Shown in pieces: positions 13,250 to 26,221 of a stretch of DNA of 64,000 bases. How positions within the stretch are numbered: position 1 is the stretch's first letter; each line of letters starts with the position of its first letter. Source of the DNA: Spinellus fusiger. Lineage: Eukaryota; Mucoromycota; Mucoromycetes; Mucorales; Phycomycetaceae. The DNA lies in assembly GCA_025094145.1 (NCBI GenBank), contig JALLLS010000032.1, forward strand, positions 186,001 through 250,000, in the 5' to 3' direction. Made by a program: the position numbers and the translations under genes. A model generated the notes under the pieces. That model did no database searches, was not told where the DNA came from, and worked only from the letters and a program-made list of their open reading frames with translations.

Positions 13250-15770
13250 TTTCGTTGCCTGAGAAACTTTTTAATCTTTCTCATAGATTAGGCAAAAAAA
13301 AAGTTGCTTTTTTTCTCACTGCTATGTTTCGTGTATTCTCTCGAGTTCGCTTCTTTACTTTTCTGTTATCTTTTTCGAGAGAGAGATTTCAGATCTATAT
13401 AAGAATCATAGTTGTTAATGTTTCCAAGAGGAAATTGTGCATTATTGACATCCATCTCAACTGGTTCAAATACCTCTTCTTCACCAGTTTTTTTCTTTTC
13501 TATCTTCTCGAATGAATGAAAGACTTATTTTTATTTCTGTAAAAGCTAAGAGAAAGAAAAGTTTCGGATTTGAGCAAAATAAATTTCAAAAAGTGAGCAA
13601 TGTGAATCTAAACTTGAGCAGTATTTTTCTCTGTGAGTGTTTGATCTAATATGAATTAAAAAATATATTTTTGGGAAATACTATATCAATGTTCTTTTCG
13701 TAAAAGTTGATAAGCAATCCAGCGAAAACTATATACACTTTCGTGAATTCTATGTAAAAAAACAAGTATGGTAGGAGATGTAAATCTGTGACTTAATAAT
13801 GGCTGCTGAGTGAATCACGGGAATCGATAGCTGAAAACAAGAACAGCTGTGGGTGGCTGCTATGGAGGGTAGATTCAGGAGAAACTTTTTATTGGTTTCT
13901 TTCTGCTAATTGTTCTTTTCTATTGACTGTGTTTTTTGTGGCTTATTCTGTTGACAGAGTGGTGAATGTCCATTTTTATAGCAAAACAAGATGATTATGG
14001 TATTAGAAGAAGTAGCCCATTCTGCAATCCTACTGAGTGCATTGTCTTTTTTATATTTCCTTCTCAGCCATCTCAGCACAGTCAGAACATTGAGCATTTG
14101 TGCGTTAAAGAGACAAGCTCGACGGTGTGAATCGGATATCATGATTCAGTCAAATAGGTCTTTCCATTTTAGTATCCGACACCCCTCTTTCTATGCGTCG
14201 CTGTTCGATTATATGCCTTTCTATATCTCTTGACATTATCAATAGAATCTCTCTAAATTCACTTATTTGATATTTTATTATTATTGATGCTTAAATTTAA
14301 TCATTGATCTATGGAACTTATGACAATAAAGGTGTAAGATAGTGAAATTTAAAAGAGCAATAGGATAGTGGGGTTGTAAGACTCATTGAATTTCATTTCA
14401 CTTTAACATACGTTCAGTTGGTAGCATTACCTTAGAATAAATACATTGAGGCACTCCACACACATCAAATCTATTTAGGAGTAATTAAAATAATGAATCA
14501 AATAAAGACCATACTTACTATTGCTGATAGTATGGAATATCAAATCAGTTACTCAACCTAGATAGCTGTTTAATTATGCAGATAACATGTTGCTTAAAAC
14601 TCACATGAGACAAGACACTGTTAGCCTAGTATAAGGGAAGGTATCCATGGATACACTATAGACACTATTTGTGAATTGATGTCCGTTTAACTCGACAATT
14701 TTCATGGCCTTGTTCTCAAGCTAATAATAGTTAATAACAATATGACAAACACACATCATTCTCTTCTAAATTTGGTTACTATTATTTTTTTAGCCAATAA
14801 ATATGCATAAAGATAGGTATAAAAAACCAACATGAATTACACATTCAAAGATTTACTTTCTGATAAAGGACACTATTATTTCTATCTGTTGAAGGTATAA
14901 TGCCTATCTATAAAGAGTTCATAGAACTATAGTCATAATAATGAAGCGGTCAAGTGGAAAAGGTCATCTTGAGATCAAGACAGGAGACCTTAATTTGTAT
15001 CTCAGTCTATAGAATGATGGAACGATATTAGACTTAAGGGGTATGCAGCAAATAGAACCACATGAGTGTCTTGATTGACCATAAAAGCCTGAAAAATCAA
15101 GGACTCAATTTTTTTCTCTTTCTTTCCTACTTTTAATGTCAACTTCTCTCCTTTTTTAATAAACAAAAATATCAAAAAAGCACTCAATACCAAGAGAAAT
15201 AGTTTTAAAAGTGTTCTGTCTACGCGTTTTATCAAGTACTATTGCTTTATCTTGACCATGGCTAGTGAAAACATACGCGTACCTTGACTTAACGGAAATA
15301 TTCTTAGTGCATTCTTCCGTGCTGTAGGCTATTATTGTATCTTTTCTTTTGGGTGAGAGAGAGAATAGAACAGGTCTGATGAATAAAAAAACAGAAAAGG
15401 TAAGAAAAGAAAAACAGGCAGTGAAAACACCTATTAGTCCGTTGTTCCTAAGATATACTAAAATACATCAGACATGAAGTCTGAAAAGAAAGAGACGAGA
15501 ATTGTGAGTAAAAAAAATGGACACTGACTATAGATTGGAACCCGATGTTTTAGTGTCTGACTCGTTCCTTTCCTAGACAGTGGCAATAACACCACCACCC
15601 TCAAGTGCAGCAAAGTATTCAGCCTCTTTCTAATATGAGTAAGTAGAAGAAGAAACCCTTTTTAAGTTCAAGTAATAATTGTCATTAATATATGTTTCTA
15701 ATCATTTTATATTTATGAAATGCCATTGCAACGCTTATATATACATATTATTCTCTCATAAAAATACTGC
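13250..15770. other. AT-rich region without a recognisable gene
   Basis: Only short open frames occur, with no conserved motif. One at 13906-14142 on the minus strand (NAQMLNVLTVLRWLRRKYKK) is somewhat protein-like but unidentified. Probably old repeat-derived or simply non-coding DNA. Confidence 0.45.
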
Positions 15771-15774
15771 TGGT

Positions 15775-16500
15775 CCAACCTATGTCTATGGCCATTGTCC
15801 GTGGTTGTTAGTCCATATCGGTGGAGAGTGTTTACAGTGTGTAGTATGCAGGCTATAGACTGTATTCAACACCACTGATTATGGCTGTAATTCCATATCA
15901 GTGATTCATGTCTTTGTCTTTGTCCATGGCCTTCTGTCTTTGTCCATGGCCGTCTGTCTTAATCTATAGCATGTATCATTGTCCATGGTTGTTAGTCCAT
16001 GTCAGTGGAGAGTGTTTACAGTGTGTAGTCTGCAGGCTATAGACTGTATTCAACACCACTGATTATGGCTGTAATTCCATATCAGTGATTCATGTCTTTG
16101 TCTTTGTCAATGGCCGTCTGTCTTTGTCTGTGGCCGTCTGTCTTTGTCTGTGGCCTATATCATTGTCTGTGGTTGTAAGCCCATGTCAGTGGAGAGTGTT
16201 TACACTGTGTAGTCTTAAGACTGCAGGTCGTATTTCATGCCACTGGTTATGGCTGTAAGTCCATGTCAATGATCTGTGTTTTCATCCATGGTTGTTAGTC
16301 CATGTCAGTGGAGAGTGTTTACAGTTTGTGGTCTGAAGGCTAAAGGCTGCAGGCTGTATTCAACGCTACTAACTATGGCTGTAACTCCATGTCAATGATT
16401 CATAGGTCTGTCCGTGGCTGTCTTTCTTTGTCCATGGTCTATATCATTGTCTGTCGTTGTGAGTCTATGTCAGTGAAGAGTATTTACAGTGTGTAGCTGG
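15775..16500. repeat. Complex tandem repeat, about five units of 120-185 bp
   Basis: The anchor GGTTGTTAGTCCATGTCAGT and variants begin near 15803, 15987, 16171, 16290 and 16455, giving steps of 184, 184, 119 and 165 bases. Each unit also holds GGAGAGTGTTTACAGTGTG, a stretch near TAGACTGTATTCAACACCAC, and a second, diverged half starting GGCTGTAATTCCATATCAGT. Short CTGTCTTTGTCCATGGC subrepeats vary in number. The unit is thus internally dimeric. There is no open frame across it. It is best described as a minisatellite or satellite-like block. Confidence 0.85.
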
Positions 16501-17272
16501 TTTTAATGTATTATTCTCTGATAATTGTCTCTTTTCTTATGTATTTATCTGATTAATTAATGAGTTAACTTTGTATCTCTTTCTTTATGTTTATCTGTTT
16601 TGTGTGATCAAATTTGTTGTTGATTAAATAAATGTGCTAGTTTAATACCTTCAATGAATAATAAATAATAAATATTGTATTATTGTATGTCTTGTATAGT
16701 TTTTTATATTATATCAAACATATACAGTCATAACTGCTTATACCCTTCAAGTTATAGGTACGTTTACAATATAGCTTGTGAAGATTGCTAATAATATATA
16801 TTACTAATATAATTTTCTATAAACATTGAATTGAGGTAAAAATATTACTGTTCATGTGAAAATAATTGTTTGCTTTATCTATTGTTGTCTATATACTAAT
16901 ATCTATACGCTATGAATGTGAATATTTACATGATCAGATATATTTATCATGACTGTTAGTATGTTTGGATTTATCTATACTTCATATAACTACTGGGACT
17001 TTTTATATGAGTAAAACGCTCGTCTATGTTGAAGTGTTTTTCACAGTGATTTATAAAATTAATGAATACTGCGTGATTTCTCAACTGACTCTTTGTATAA
17101 TGCAATCACCTACTTTTGTCTTATATACACATACACAATATATAAATATAAATATACAAACACAATCCATCTAATTTAGACCTAATAAAAGAACATAGTG
17201 TGAAGATAGAAACTTTTTTTTTATTCATAAGACTATTAACATATATGAGTTTTCTTTTCAATTTATGTGACA
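16501..17272. other. AT-rich region without a recognisable gene
   Basis: Strongly AT-rich, with short ATAATA/TATAAATA runs and no conserved coding frame. A TACAGTCATAAC motif near 16723 resembles a Tc1-type terminus, but I found no partner. Confidence 0.4.
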
Positions 17273-18657
17273 TACAGTACACTCCCACGTAATAAGTGAC
17301 TGGAAAAAATATTAATTTCCTTTTTTTATTCTTCAAAAATAAAATAGACCTCTTTTCTTTTCTTTTATAACTTATTCAAAAAATGTCTTCAAGCAATGAA
17401 AATCAGCCAACTCTTAGCCAATAATATGAAGATACTTCTATTAAAAGAATGGAGCATTATATGTTTATTAGAGGTCAGATCATTGGACAATGGAAAAGAT
17501 ATGCTACTTATCAAGAGATTTCTGACGATCTTGACATCCCAGTGAGCACAGTGGGCAGGATTATCCAATTGTATAAGAACAAAGGCATAACTCAACCTAG
17601 AGTGCGTACAGGAAGACCTGAAAAGGCTTCATCTACTTCAAAACTGGCAATTGTTTTATCTATTCGCAGAAACCCTATGCAAACAATTGCATATAATTTG
17701 AAGAATATCAATGATGCAGGCGTGGATATTTGCTGTAGCACATTTGTAAAATACATGAATGAACTCGGGTTTTTTCATGCTCACCATCAAGGAAACCTGG
17801 TATGACACTTACTCATAAGCAAAGGCGATTGGAATGATGTAGAAACAAGGTTGATTGGCCAGTGGATAGGTGGAGTAACGTCATTTGGTCTGATGAGTCT
17901 CGTTTCACAGTTGTGGGCAACGATAAAGGAACTAGAGTGATCAGAAAAATGGGTGAGAGGTATGAGGAGCGTCATACGCAAAGGACATACAAGTATGGCA
18001 AAGGTTCAGTCATGGTTTGGGGTTGCTTTTGGCGTGGAGGTGTAGGACCTCTTGTACTCTTAGAGGGGTCAGTTGATCAAGACAAGTATGTCAATGTACT
18101 TGCCAAATACTTTCTTCCCTGGTTCCAAAAATTGCAAAAGAACCTCAATGAGACCATGCTCTTCCAAGAAGACGGTGCTCCTTGCCATACTGGAGGATAT
18201 AGCAGATGGTACAAACAGGAGAGATGTATGATCGAAGGTTTTGATTTTTGGCCTGTACAAAGTCCATTTATTAACCCAATTGAACATGTTTGGGCTTATC
18301 TTGAAAAGAAGATCAATTCGCATCGAACAAGCATAGCCAATGCACAACAGCTTGAACAATGCTTGCGTAGTGAATGGGAGAAGATTCCAAATGAATTTTT
18401 GGAAAATTTAGTTGATAGCATGCCAAGGAGGTGCTCTGCTGTGATAAAGAATAAAGGCTTTGCTACAAATTACTGAGAAATATTTATATAATGAAAATGT
18501 AGATAATCATCTAAAGAACAACTGTTCCAAATCTCGTGTTATTCTATGAACTTTTTATTATGAACATCTTGGACTGATAGAAATACCTTTATTTTTCAAA
18601 AAAATAAAATTCAAAAAAATTAATCTTTTTTCCAGTCACTTATTACGTGAGACTGTA
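17273..18657 (+). mobile_element. Tc1/mariner-type DNA transposon with both TIRs
   Basis: The left terminus TACAGTACACTCCCACGTAA (from 17273) and the right terminus (to 18657), read in reverse as TACAGTCTCACGTAATAAG, share the inner block CACGTAATAAGTGACTGGAA, with a few extra bases on the left. Both ends are flanked by TA, the target duplicated by this superfamily. The element is about 1.38 kb and encloses one transposase reading frame, now broken. Its 3' 150 bases have a close relative at 35583-35740. Confidence 0.88.
17383..18476 (+). pseudogene. Tc1/mariner transposase, broken by two stops and one frameshift
   Basis: The protein would bind the TIRs through an N-terminal HTH and cut and paste the element through a DDE domain. 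The start ATG at 17383 is followed by an in-frame TAA at 17422. The HTH region (YQEISDDLDIPVSTVGRIIQ, then GRPEKASSTSK) runs to about 17800. There the frame shifts, and a TGA at 17835 sits where the family normally has Trp (RRLE-stop-CRN). The catalytic part follows: IWSDESRF, SVMVWGCFWRGG, FQEDGAPCHTGG, QSPFINPIEHVW. There are 36 residues between the second Asp and the final Glu, so it reads as DD36E rather than the common DD34E. It ends at 18476 and is not functional as read. Confidence 0.85.
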
Positions 18658-18830
18658 TATGATTTATTTAACTATAGCCTTTCTGGTCTTTTCAGATATT
18701 GACCTGACCCTGTTAAGTGATAGTATTTCTTTACTAGATATTATAATATCTTTTTTCATGAAAAAATCGAATAAGACACACTTCATTATCACTTTTTAGG
18801 TAGTTTACCTGTATCATGGGTTTCCGTCAG

Positions 18831-20991
18831 TTAGTCAACCGAGGCTCCAGCGATAACTGGGGAGGAGAAGGATGGAGATGAACCAGAAGGCTTGAACCTT
18901 TTATTGGTTCTAGGTGTATCTATGGAGTTATGCTTTCTTTTGTTCTATCTACAAAAACACTATGAGAGGGTGCTATTTTCCCTTTGAGACATTATAATAT
19001 GTCTAAAGTTCAATGTAGCAGCTAGATCACGATTCCCAAAGCCTCAATGTCTTGTCTTTCATACAATTTTGGTTTGAACACCTATTTGAAGAGAGAGGAC
19101 GAGTTTCTTTTTTTTATATGAAATTAAGAAATGACCTGAGAAGACTATGACATCTAACTTGAAGTATTTTTCTTCGTTGATAGGGCCTGGGGTTCTTGAC
19201 ATGTTTAAATGTTTCCAAAGGTGAGAACTTGCACCCAGGACACAGACTTGATGTTTTGAATTCGTTGATATGATAGAGTTTGAATCCTTCTTTCTTCAAC
19301 ATCCTCCACATGACCTTCCCCTTTATTGGTTCATGGAACTTCATATTTGTGCTTGACCAGTCGTCCAAGATCAACACCGGATATTCTCCAAACTTGACTC
19401 TCAAGTTTCGGGCTAGTCGTTTATCAGACTGCAATCTATTAATATGACTCGATAGCTTCATCTTTCGAAATGGTAGTAGCGATTGTTTCATAATAAGAGA
19501 ATTGGCACTTGAGGGGCCCTTTTCTTTGATACCATTGTCTTTTCTTTGCCCGTTATCATCTTTCATTGTTTCATTGCCTTAATACAATATCAAGTCCTCC
19601 GATACACTTGCTTTTGTTTGTATGTATTTGATGAACTCTTTGAGTTTTACTGTTGAAGCAGGAACTTGACTAAGTTTGTCTTCTAGTCTTTGGATGGATG
19701 GAGGCTTGAGGTTCTGTCGAAGCTTCTTGAAATGGGTTGACTTTGTTTCTTTGGCTTGTTGATTACGTGTATACCTGTAGATGGATTTATTATCGGGTGT
19801 ACTGTTTTCTTGCATGCAGAATAATAGGTCTCGACGACCCGGATCGATGAGTACACATCTGTCTTTTGTCTCTACTAATGCAGCTTGAGATAACTCTTCA
19901 ATAGACTCAATGTGGTCCTCATCAATATGTGCTTTGCGACTACCACCTGAGGAATGTCTCGACATAAAGTTTTGCTTGATCACCGACACTGCCACACCAT
20001 CGGTTTCTATTGTACCTTGGAATCTCATTGACCTATCTATACCTTAACTTTTGAACACCTTTGATTTTAGATTGACAAATTGACCCCAAAGATCAAACTT
20101 TTCGCTCGTGTAGCTTTTGTTTTTCAAGATAGGGTGGTTGAGTATCTTAGTATCTATCGTAATGTGAGAGGGAATGAAGCTTTTACGAAGTGAGAAACAA
20201 CTAAAAGATTTGTTTCTATTCTCTTCACATAGTTGGATTGGCTTAGCAAATGCGTATATGTGCTTGCTTGGATTGGCTTTAACATTATAATAGATGGAGT
20301 TTTTAGCAAATCTATAACTGGGAGGATAGCAGGCTAGCAGTTCTTGTACTTGGCTAATGGCCTTTTTGTTCAAGAAATCTACGGGTGCATTGGGAACAGT
20401 TTTTGTCGAAATGTCTAGTTTGATTTGCATGCACACATCCAACACATTTAATCTAATAATATTTGCAATAGCCTTAGAATAGTTTTTGGTTTTCATGGCA
20501 TGGGTCAATGTGGCAATTCTTTCTTTTTGTCGCAGGATGATGTTGAAGAACATTCTAAGACGATTCCCAAATTGAGACACAATATTATTGGTGTAGGATG
20601 TGTGTATCTTGGTGCTTTCATAAATGGAGATTTGTTGAGCATTGGTTATTTTGATTGGAGTGTAGGATGCATATTGGCAGTAGTCATTCTTCAGAGGGTT
20701 GATCTTCTCTCTTATTTGACGCACCTTGGGTGTGAGACGTGTTTTACCGGAAGCACTACCCTCTCTGATTTGCTTATCAATGAGCGACAAAAACACCTCA
20801 CGGAAGAAATCCTTAGTTATGCACTCATTCAAAGCAGATCCATCTTCATTTTCGAGTAGATGGATCAATATATACTTGGAGAACGTATAAGTATGAGAAA
20901 CAATGGTACTGATGTTATGGACCAGATTTTTCAAAACAGGTAGATAATCCGATCTCCAACCAGTGTCATGCAAAGAGGTTTTAACTGTCAT
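18831..20991 (-). pseudogene. Fanzor (TnpB-like RNA-guided nuclease family), near full length, inactivated
   Basis: Fanzors are eukaryotic relatives of TnpB: RuvC nucleases guided by an omega RNA. The frame starts at ATG 20991 (VKTSLHDTGWRSDYLPVLKN) and keeps IETDGVAVSV, the RuvC-I block CVLIDPGRRDLLFC (Asp codon 19843-19845), the later VLILDDWSSTN and MWRMLKKEGFKLYHINEFKTSSLCPGC, the zinc ribbon (CPGC and, after a 54-base intron, CSNQNC) and the RuvC-III block NRDLAATLNFRHI (Asp codon 19026-19028). A low-complexity basic tail (NKRKHNS, TNKRFKPSG) ends at 18831-18833. Defects: TAA at 20044-20046 and 19579-19581, an extra base near 19035-19037, and TAGs at 18960-18962 and 18945-18947. Removing the intron leaves about 702 codons, a normal Fanzor length. 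A Tc1 copy lies 175 bases beyond its 3' end but has its own two TIRs. The terminal motif pattern, not overall similarity, supports the assignment. Confidence 0.88.
19082..19135 (-). other. 54-base intron inside the Fanzor zinc ribbon
   Basis: On the minus strand the exon ends CTTCTCAG, the intron starts GTCATT and ends CAAATAG, and the next exon starts GTGTTCAAAC. Joining gives CHSLLR-CSNQNC, exactly the expected spacing of the zinc ribbon, whereas reading through meets a stop at 19114. It lies between the two Cys pairs. Confidence 0.8.
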
Positions 20992-21009
20992 TACTCTGGT
21001 AGGACTCAC

Positions 21010-22270
21010 ACCTGAATAACTTGCTATAGGCTCTTCATCAGTCTATTATAAAAATCAAATACATGTAAGAATCCTAGATTGAATCTATAAACATGTTGTA
21101 TCTTCTTTACTTCATTAACATCTTGTTGTCTGCATAACATCTTTAGTTCAGAAAGAATAGATAGAAATGCAGTGAAAAAGAGAAAATAAATAGTTATTTT
21201 ATTAGCAACACTGAATAGTATCAACTATTATTTATCATCCATTGATGTGATGTTGTTGTCAATAGCTTCTTAGGTCTAAAGGTATTGGTTTAGTTAAAGT
21301 ACAATTAACTCTGCTCTTATTTATTCAACTTGTTTGTTATTCTTTTATACTTCTTTTATACTTTAATGATCACTACAAATAGAAAAACTTAGCAGAAATC
21401 ACCACCAAAAGGCATACATTCTAATGTAGGCTGTTGTACTTTTATATTACCTCTGAAAGATCTATCAACTGTATTAAATACGCTACGACTTAGATGCTTT
21501 ATTCAATACCATTGATTCTGTAGCTGTTTTATTTATTTATTTATTTATAAACTGTTAAATGTTAACCTCTCGTTTCTTTAATAAATGGGGTCTGAGGTAA
21601 CAGCATCCTGTACACCACTCAATATATCTCTTCTCAATGTGTCTTGGTTGTGCCGTATATAATTCAGACAACCTTGTTTAATGTTAGCATACTCTATACT
21701 GATAAAGAGAGCTTTCCAAATACATGCAAGTGATTGGAGTCATTTCTGTACATCAATCTGAAGCAGTAGTGTTTTAGTGTGCTTCTCTTGACATTTTGGT
21801 CATTGAATAAGTATGTATTTATATTCCAAACCTAACTATCCTATATGAAAAAAAAGAAGTACGTAACTCATAGGATTGTATGACTGATTCATCTCATTCG
21901 TTCTTTACAGTAAGCTGCCATTTCTTGGTCATATCACAATGTCTCTACTTTCTGTCTGGTTTCTATTATTATTTGGACAATTGTAATGACTTTTGCGCAA
22001 ATAGCCATACTTACAACAGCTTTTATATCTATTTTGACAATGATTTACTAAAGAAAAGTTATTAGGTATATAAATTGGATTAACATACTTGTCCAAGAAA
22101 GTGTTAATACAGCCACACTCAACTGAATTAAATACTTGTGAATATAAATATCAGGACGAAATAGATAGGACATGTTCAACATTAAATAAAACACTTTACA
22201 TTTGATTTAGAAGCTTCATACTTAAGCATATCAAGTCTCAATATCTTTAATTATAGAAAATAGAATAATA
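21010..22270. other. AT-rich 5' flank of the Fanzor remnant, no gene seen
   Basis: No conserved coding frame is visible. The first 200 bases upstream of the Fanzor start have an open minus-strand stretch (21024-21224) that could hold leader sequence but shows no motif. I looked for a terminal inverted repeat pairing with sequence between 18658 and 18830 and did not find one. Confidence 0.35.
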
Positions 22271-22276
22271 ATACAG

Positions 22277-22400
22277 TTAATATTTTGTATGGCCTTCTTT
22301 GGCATCAATGACAGCCTGGCATCTGTCTGTCATACTCTGAACCTATCGTTGTGCAAGTTCAATACCAACTTTCTAAATTGACAATAGATACCTTTCTTTC
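22277..22400 (-). pseudogene. 3' remnant of a Tc1-type transposase
   Basis: On the minus strand the end of a transposase is readable: an IELAQR block, then VQSMTDRCQAVIDAKEGHTK and a final Tyr before TAA. The SM-RC-AVI-AK arrangement is the standard C terminus of Tc1-like transposases and matches the ends of the copies at 18.4 and 37.4 kb. The rest of the element is not recognisable. Confidence 0.75.
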
Positions 22401-25400
22401 TTCAATTCATATTTCCAAGGCGTATCATTTCAGTAATTATATAATAATAAATACTAAATTTTCTTATCTGGTAACTGCTAGTGTTGAATCCAAGTGCAGC
22501 AGCAAGCACACTCTTTCTCTCAAGATCCAAACACATATGAATTCTTAATTTTTTTTTCTTTTTTTTTCTTTTTTTTTGTTTAAAAAATAAATAATAAGAA
22601 TAACAAGAATAATCAAAGTCTTTAAGCGCTAAATCAAGTAGAATTGCATCAAAAGAGGCGTTTTTTTTTTTGAAAAGATCATCAACAGAAAGCACACAAA
22701 GAGTTTTGCACTAATATGAAGGAATCTTCATTATAAAAATAAATGGCAAGGCGAGAAAAACTCCAGAGAGAGGCAATCTTTTGATATCCTACGTAGGGTG
22801 GTCTCTATTCTCTGCTTCCTATTCTTGACAGGATGTATGAAATAAAAGGAAATACCTTGTCATGAGATTCAGACAATATTGCAAAATGTCATTTTGGAAG
22901 GAACACTATTTTTATTTATTATTAAAATGGCTGATGCATTTCATCAGCAACTGCTTTCGTGCCTTGATTAATTTACGAAAACAACAATACAAGGTTCATC
23001 TTTTTATTTTTTAAATAGACATGTATGCCTAGTAGATAAACTATGACTTATAGATGATGAGTGCCTTGATAAACCATTGGATATTAAAAAAAAAAGTCAT
23101 AGGGTTGTTCATGGCGTCTTGGCTCCAAAAGTATTCTGTCAGTTAGCAAGTAGTTAAGCCGTTAGTTATTATTATTATTCATATTCTTTGTCATCCTCTT
23201 CTACCTTTATTCTACTATGAATAACTTTTACAACCATGATAAAATGAGGATGTCGATAGTAGAACATTTTTTGTGAGTGCCTGACATACATGGTAATCTC
23301 TTTTTGGCTGTTCTGAATTACAACTGATAAATGTCCGTTTTTGGAAGATAGTCCTATGACAAATAGAATATAAAAAAAATACATTCAGTAATAAAAATGA
23401 GTATGTCTACCTCTTTAGATTAGATATATCCAGAAGAAAAATCTAGTTTTCATATTTCAATTGTTCATAAAGAAGCTACAATCGTTTAATTTTAGGGTTA
23501 AAAACCAATATTTCTTTCTGCAACAACAAAATAGATACGAAAAACAATGTACTGAGATTGAAAGTTGAGCTGGGCCGTTTAACTTTATGAATGTCTTTTC
23601 TAGATAGGCTTAGTGAAGTCTGAAAAGAGCGTTGACAATAACACTAGACTTAGTGACACTCTATGTTTCAATAAGATAGATATATTTTTCATGTGATAAA
23701 TATCAATTAGAAGAGAAATAGAGTGAGAAACATAAATATAGAAATAAAGGTACAAAGTATTGATAGTTAAAGATTAAGATGGCAACTGAAGTAGTATGAT
23801 TTTGTTGATGAAATGAAGGAATTGTATTCACAAACTGTCTAGAAACTATTCAACCTAGTGTTGACAATAGATAATAGAATAGGGCAAACCTGATACTTTC
23901 TTGCTACTTTTCTAAAGTCAAGTTTCATATATTAAATGTCTGTTTATAAATATATTTATAATTTCAAGGATAAATTATGTTCTATAGTGAGAGGAAGAAG
24001 CCTCGAGTTTATGGGATGTATGACCCATGAATTGATATCAGCAAATAACTCAATGAATTATCAATAGAAAGAACACAAATTAGTGTCAATCACCGCCTTT
24101 CTATCAAATTAGAATGTGACAATGGGTCATTATTCACTAGTCTGAACATATTTTTACTTTACTTTTGCATTTACACCTGCTAAAAATGTTTATTTAATAC
24201 TAAGGTTTATTATTGTTTTGAACTAAGTGTTTAAATATGCTAATAATATTTAGTAACTAAGCATTGTTGTTGAATTAAAAACTCAATGCATTCTACTCAG
24301 AGGATCCAGTAGACTCATGTCTGTAGCTTCTTTTTACTCTTTTAGTGCTTTCAGTATAGTGAATAGGCAAACGTATTAGTCATACTTATGCCTTTTGATT
24401 CTTCTATTTTATTCAATTCTATGCATGTTATTATACAATTCTTTATTTTCAATGGCATAAACAATTTATACATCATCTATTATTTATTGTTTGTTGAGAC
24501 ATTGTATGGTTCATGACAATGGATCTTTTCTTCTGTGTGTGCTCCCTTCATGGTAAGTGTAGGACAATGAATGCTGTATAGATTATTGTTTTAGATTGAG
24601 AAAAACTTCCTTGCATCCATTATGTGTATAGTGTCATAATGACAGGGCATAATAATTTGGGCTCACATGAATACAAACAAGGAAATAGATACAATGCCCT
24701 TTTTTGTATGTATTCGATACAATTCAGAATAGAACCTCTTCTTAGAACGGTCCCATTTAAGCAACAATAACAGAAAGATGTATCTACATTACGCTGTTCT
24801 GTATAAGTGGCTATTTCATATGTATGTTTTAGAATAGTCTTGCTTATCTTAACAACATGACTTTTCTTTTAATAAAAAATAAAAATAAATAAACTTGTTT
24901 CTTCCATGAAGATAGTGGTACTTTGTAGGAATATAAAACTATCTATTTGATGTGTGCAGTAGATGCAAGGAACTCCTTCAATGTTGAAAAGATATGCTTG
25001 GAATATGTTGCGTTATACTACTAGCCTGTCCCCCTTTTCCTCTTGCCCTTTATTGAAGTGGACAGAGTAAGAAATAGTATTTACTTTTTTAAACTTACTT
25101 CCTCTACCTTTTTTCTTCTTATGGAGGTTTAAGAAGAATTCTCCTATAGAGTCAAATGATTAAGCTAAACTACAGTATCATTGATGTAATATCTTTATCA
25201 AGTCATTGCATGAATTGATGAAAGGTAGTGAGAGCTAAGTTGTACAAGAAACAATTGGCCATGGTTGCTATGATGCCTGGTCTATTGAAAGATAACTGCT
25301 TAAAAATCCTGCTTATTAACTGTTATTCCTTCAAGAGGAGGATGGTCATTTGCAAATAACCAAAAAATAGAATAATCTTCATCATCTTGTAAGCTATTCA

Positions 25401-26221
25401 ACCATCCACTCCTATTGGGACAAGAATTATGTATAAAGGTCTTTTAGTCTTTTTTTTATATCAAGAACACATGCCTGTTTTTTTTATTATTATTATTATT
25501 ATTATTTAATTTCTTACTGTCTATGAAATTAAAAAGAAAAAGACATTGAATCTCACTATTAATTCACCTTACAAGATATTCTCTTTAAACTATCAAGAAC
25601 AGTAATAATAAAAATAAAAAGACATCTCTTTTGGCAGTGAATAAGAAATAACAAAAGAATAAACTAAAAATTTCCTTAGAATATATTCTATACTGACATA
25701 AAATACATACATTAGAAGAAGAAGGCTATAGGACTTGTATGACAATGTGTCCACTGAATAGGATCTGACCATCATTTCCAAACCACATAAATTCCATCAC
25801 ATTTTTTGTATAGTCCTTTTCGTGATACAAATGTATTATTGTTATTCTTGTCGTTGTTGTTATAAATATATATCAATATATATTTGTGTTTTTACTAGAT
25901 TGTTTAAATACAAAAGGCTATCCTCCTTCACATTACATGTGACTTGGAAAGAGACGACATACCACTAAGAACATGAGCGTCCTATACTAAAATACATAAT
26001 ACTAAAATACATAATACTAAAATACACTGCCAGACTCCAGACTCCAGACTCTATGCTCTATACTACATACACAGTAGAATGAGATAGAATGAGATAGAAT
26101 GAGATAGAATAGAATAGAATGAAGGAATGGTGAGGAGGAAAAAAGAATAAAAGAATACACAAATAAGGAACCACAAGGCATCCAGAGACACTGTAGGATG
26201 TGCCACCCACCACTGCCTAGA
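22401..26221. other. Long AT-rich gene-free region
   Basis: I see no gene, RNA gene or intact element here. Visible items are poly-A/T tracts (22550-22580, 22660-22670), TTA microsatellites (25482-25505), and short tandem repeats at 25988-26030 (ACTAAAATACATAAT, three copies) and 26078-26125 (GAATGAGATA). It probably holds unrecognised decayed repeats. Confidence 0.45.

Noticed and set aside
13906..14233. Opposite-strand open frames of 78-80 residues
   Set aside because: No recognisable family or splice context; both strands are open, which suggests chance.
18647..18657. Reading the Tc1 right end as the terminus of a Fanzor-containing element
   Set aside because: This end faces away from the Fanzor and pairs with a left TIR at 17273, so it closes the Tc1 copy.
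19114..20028. Treating the Fanzor pieces as separate small genes
   Set aside because: All three pieces are in the same frame and separated only by single stop codons, and the motif order is that of one protein.
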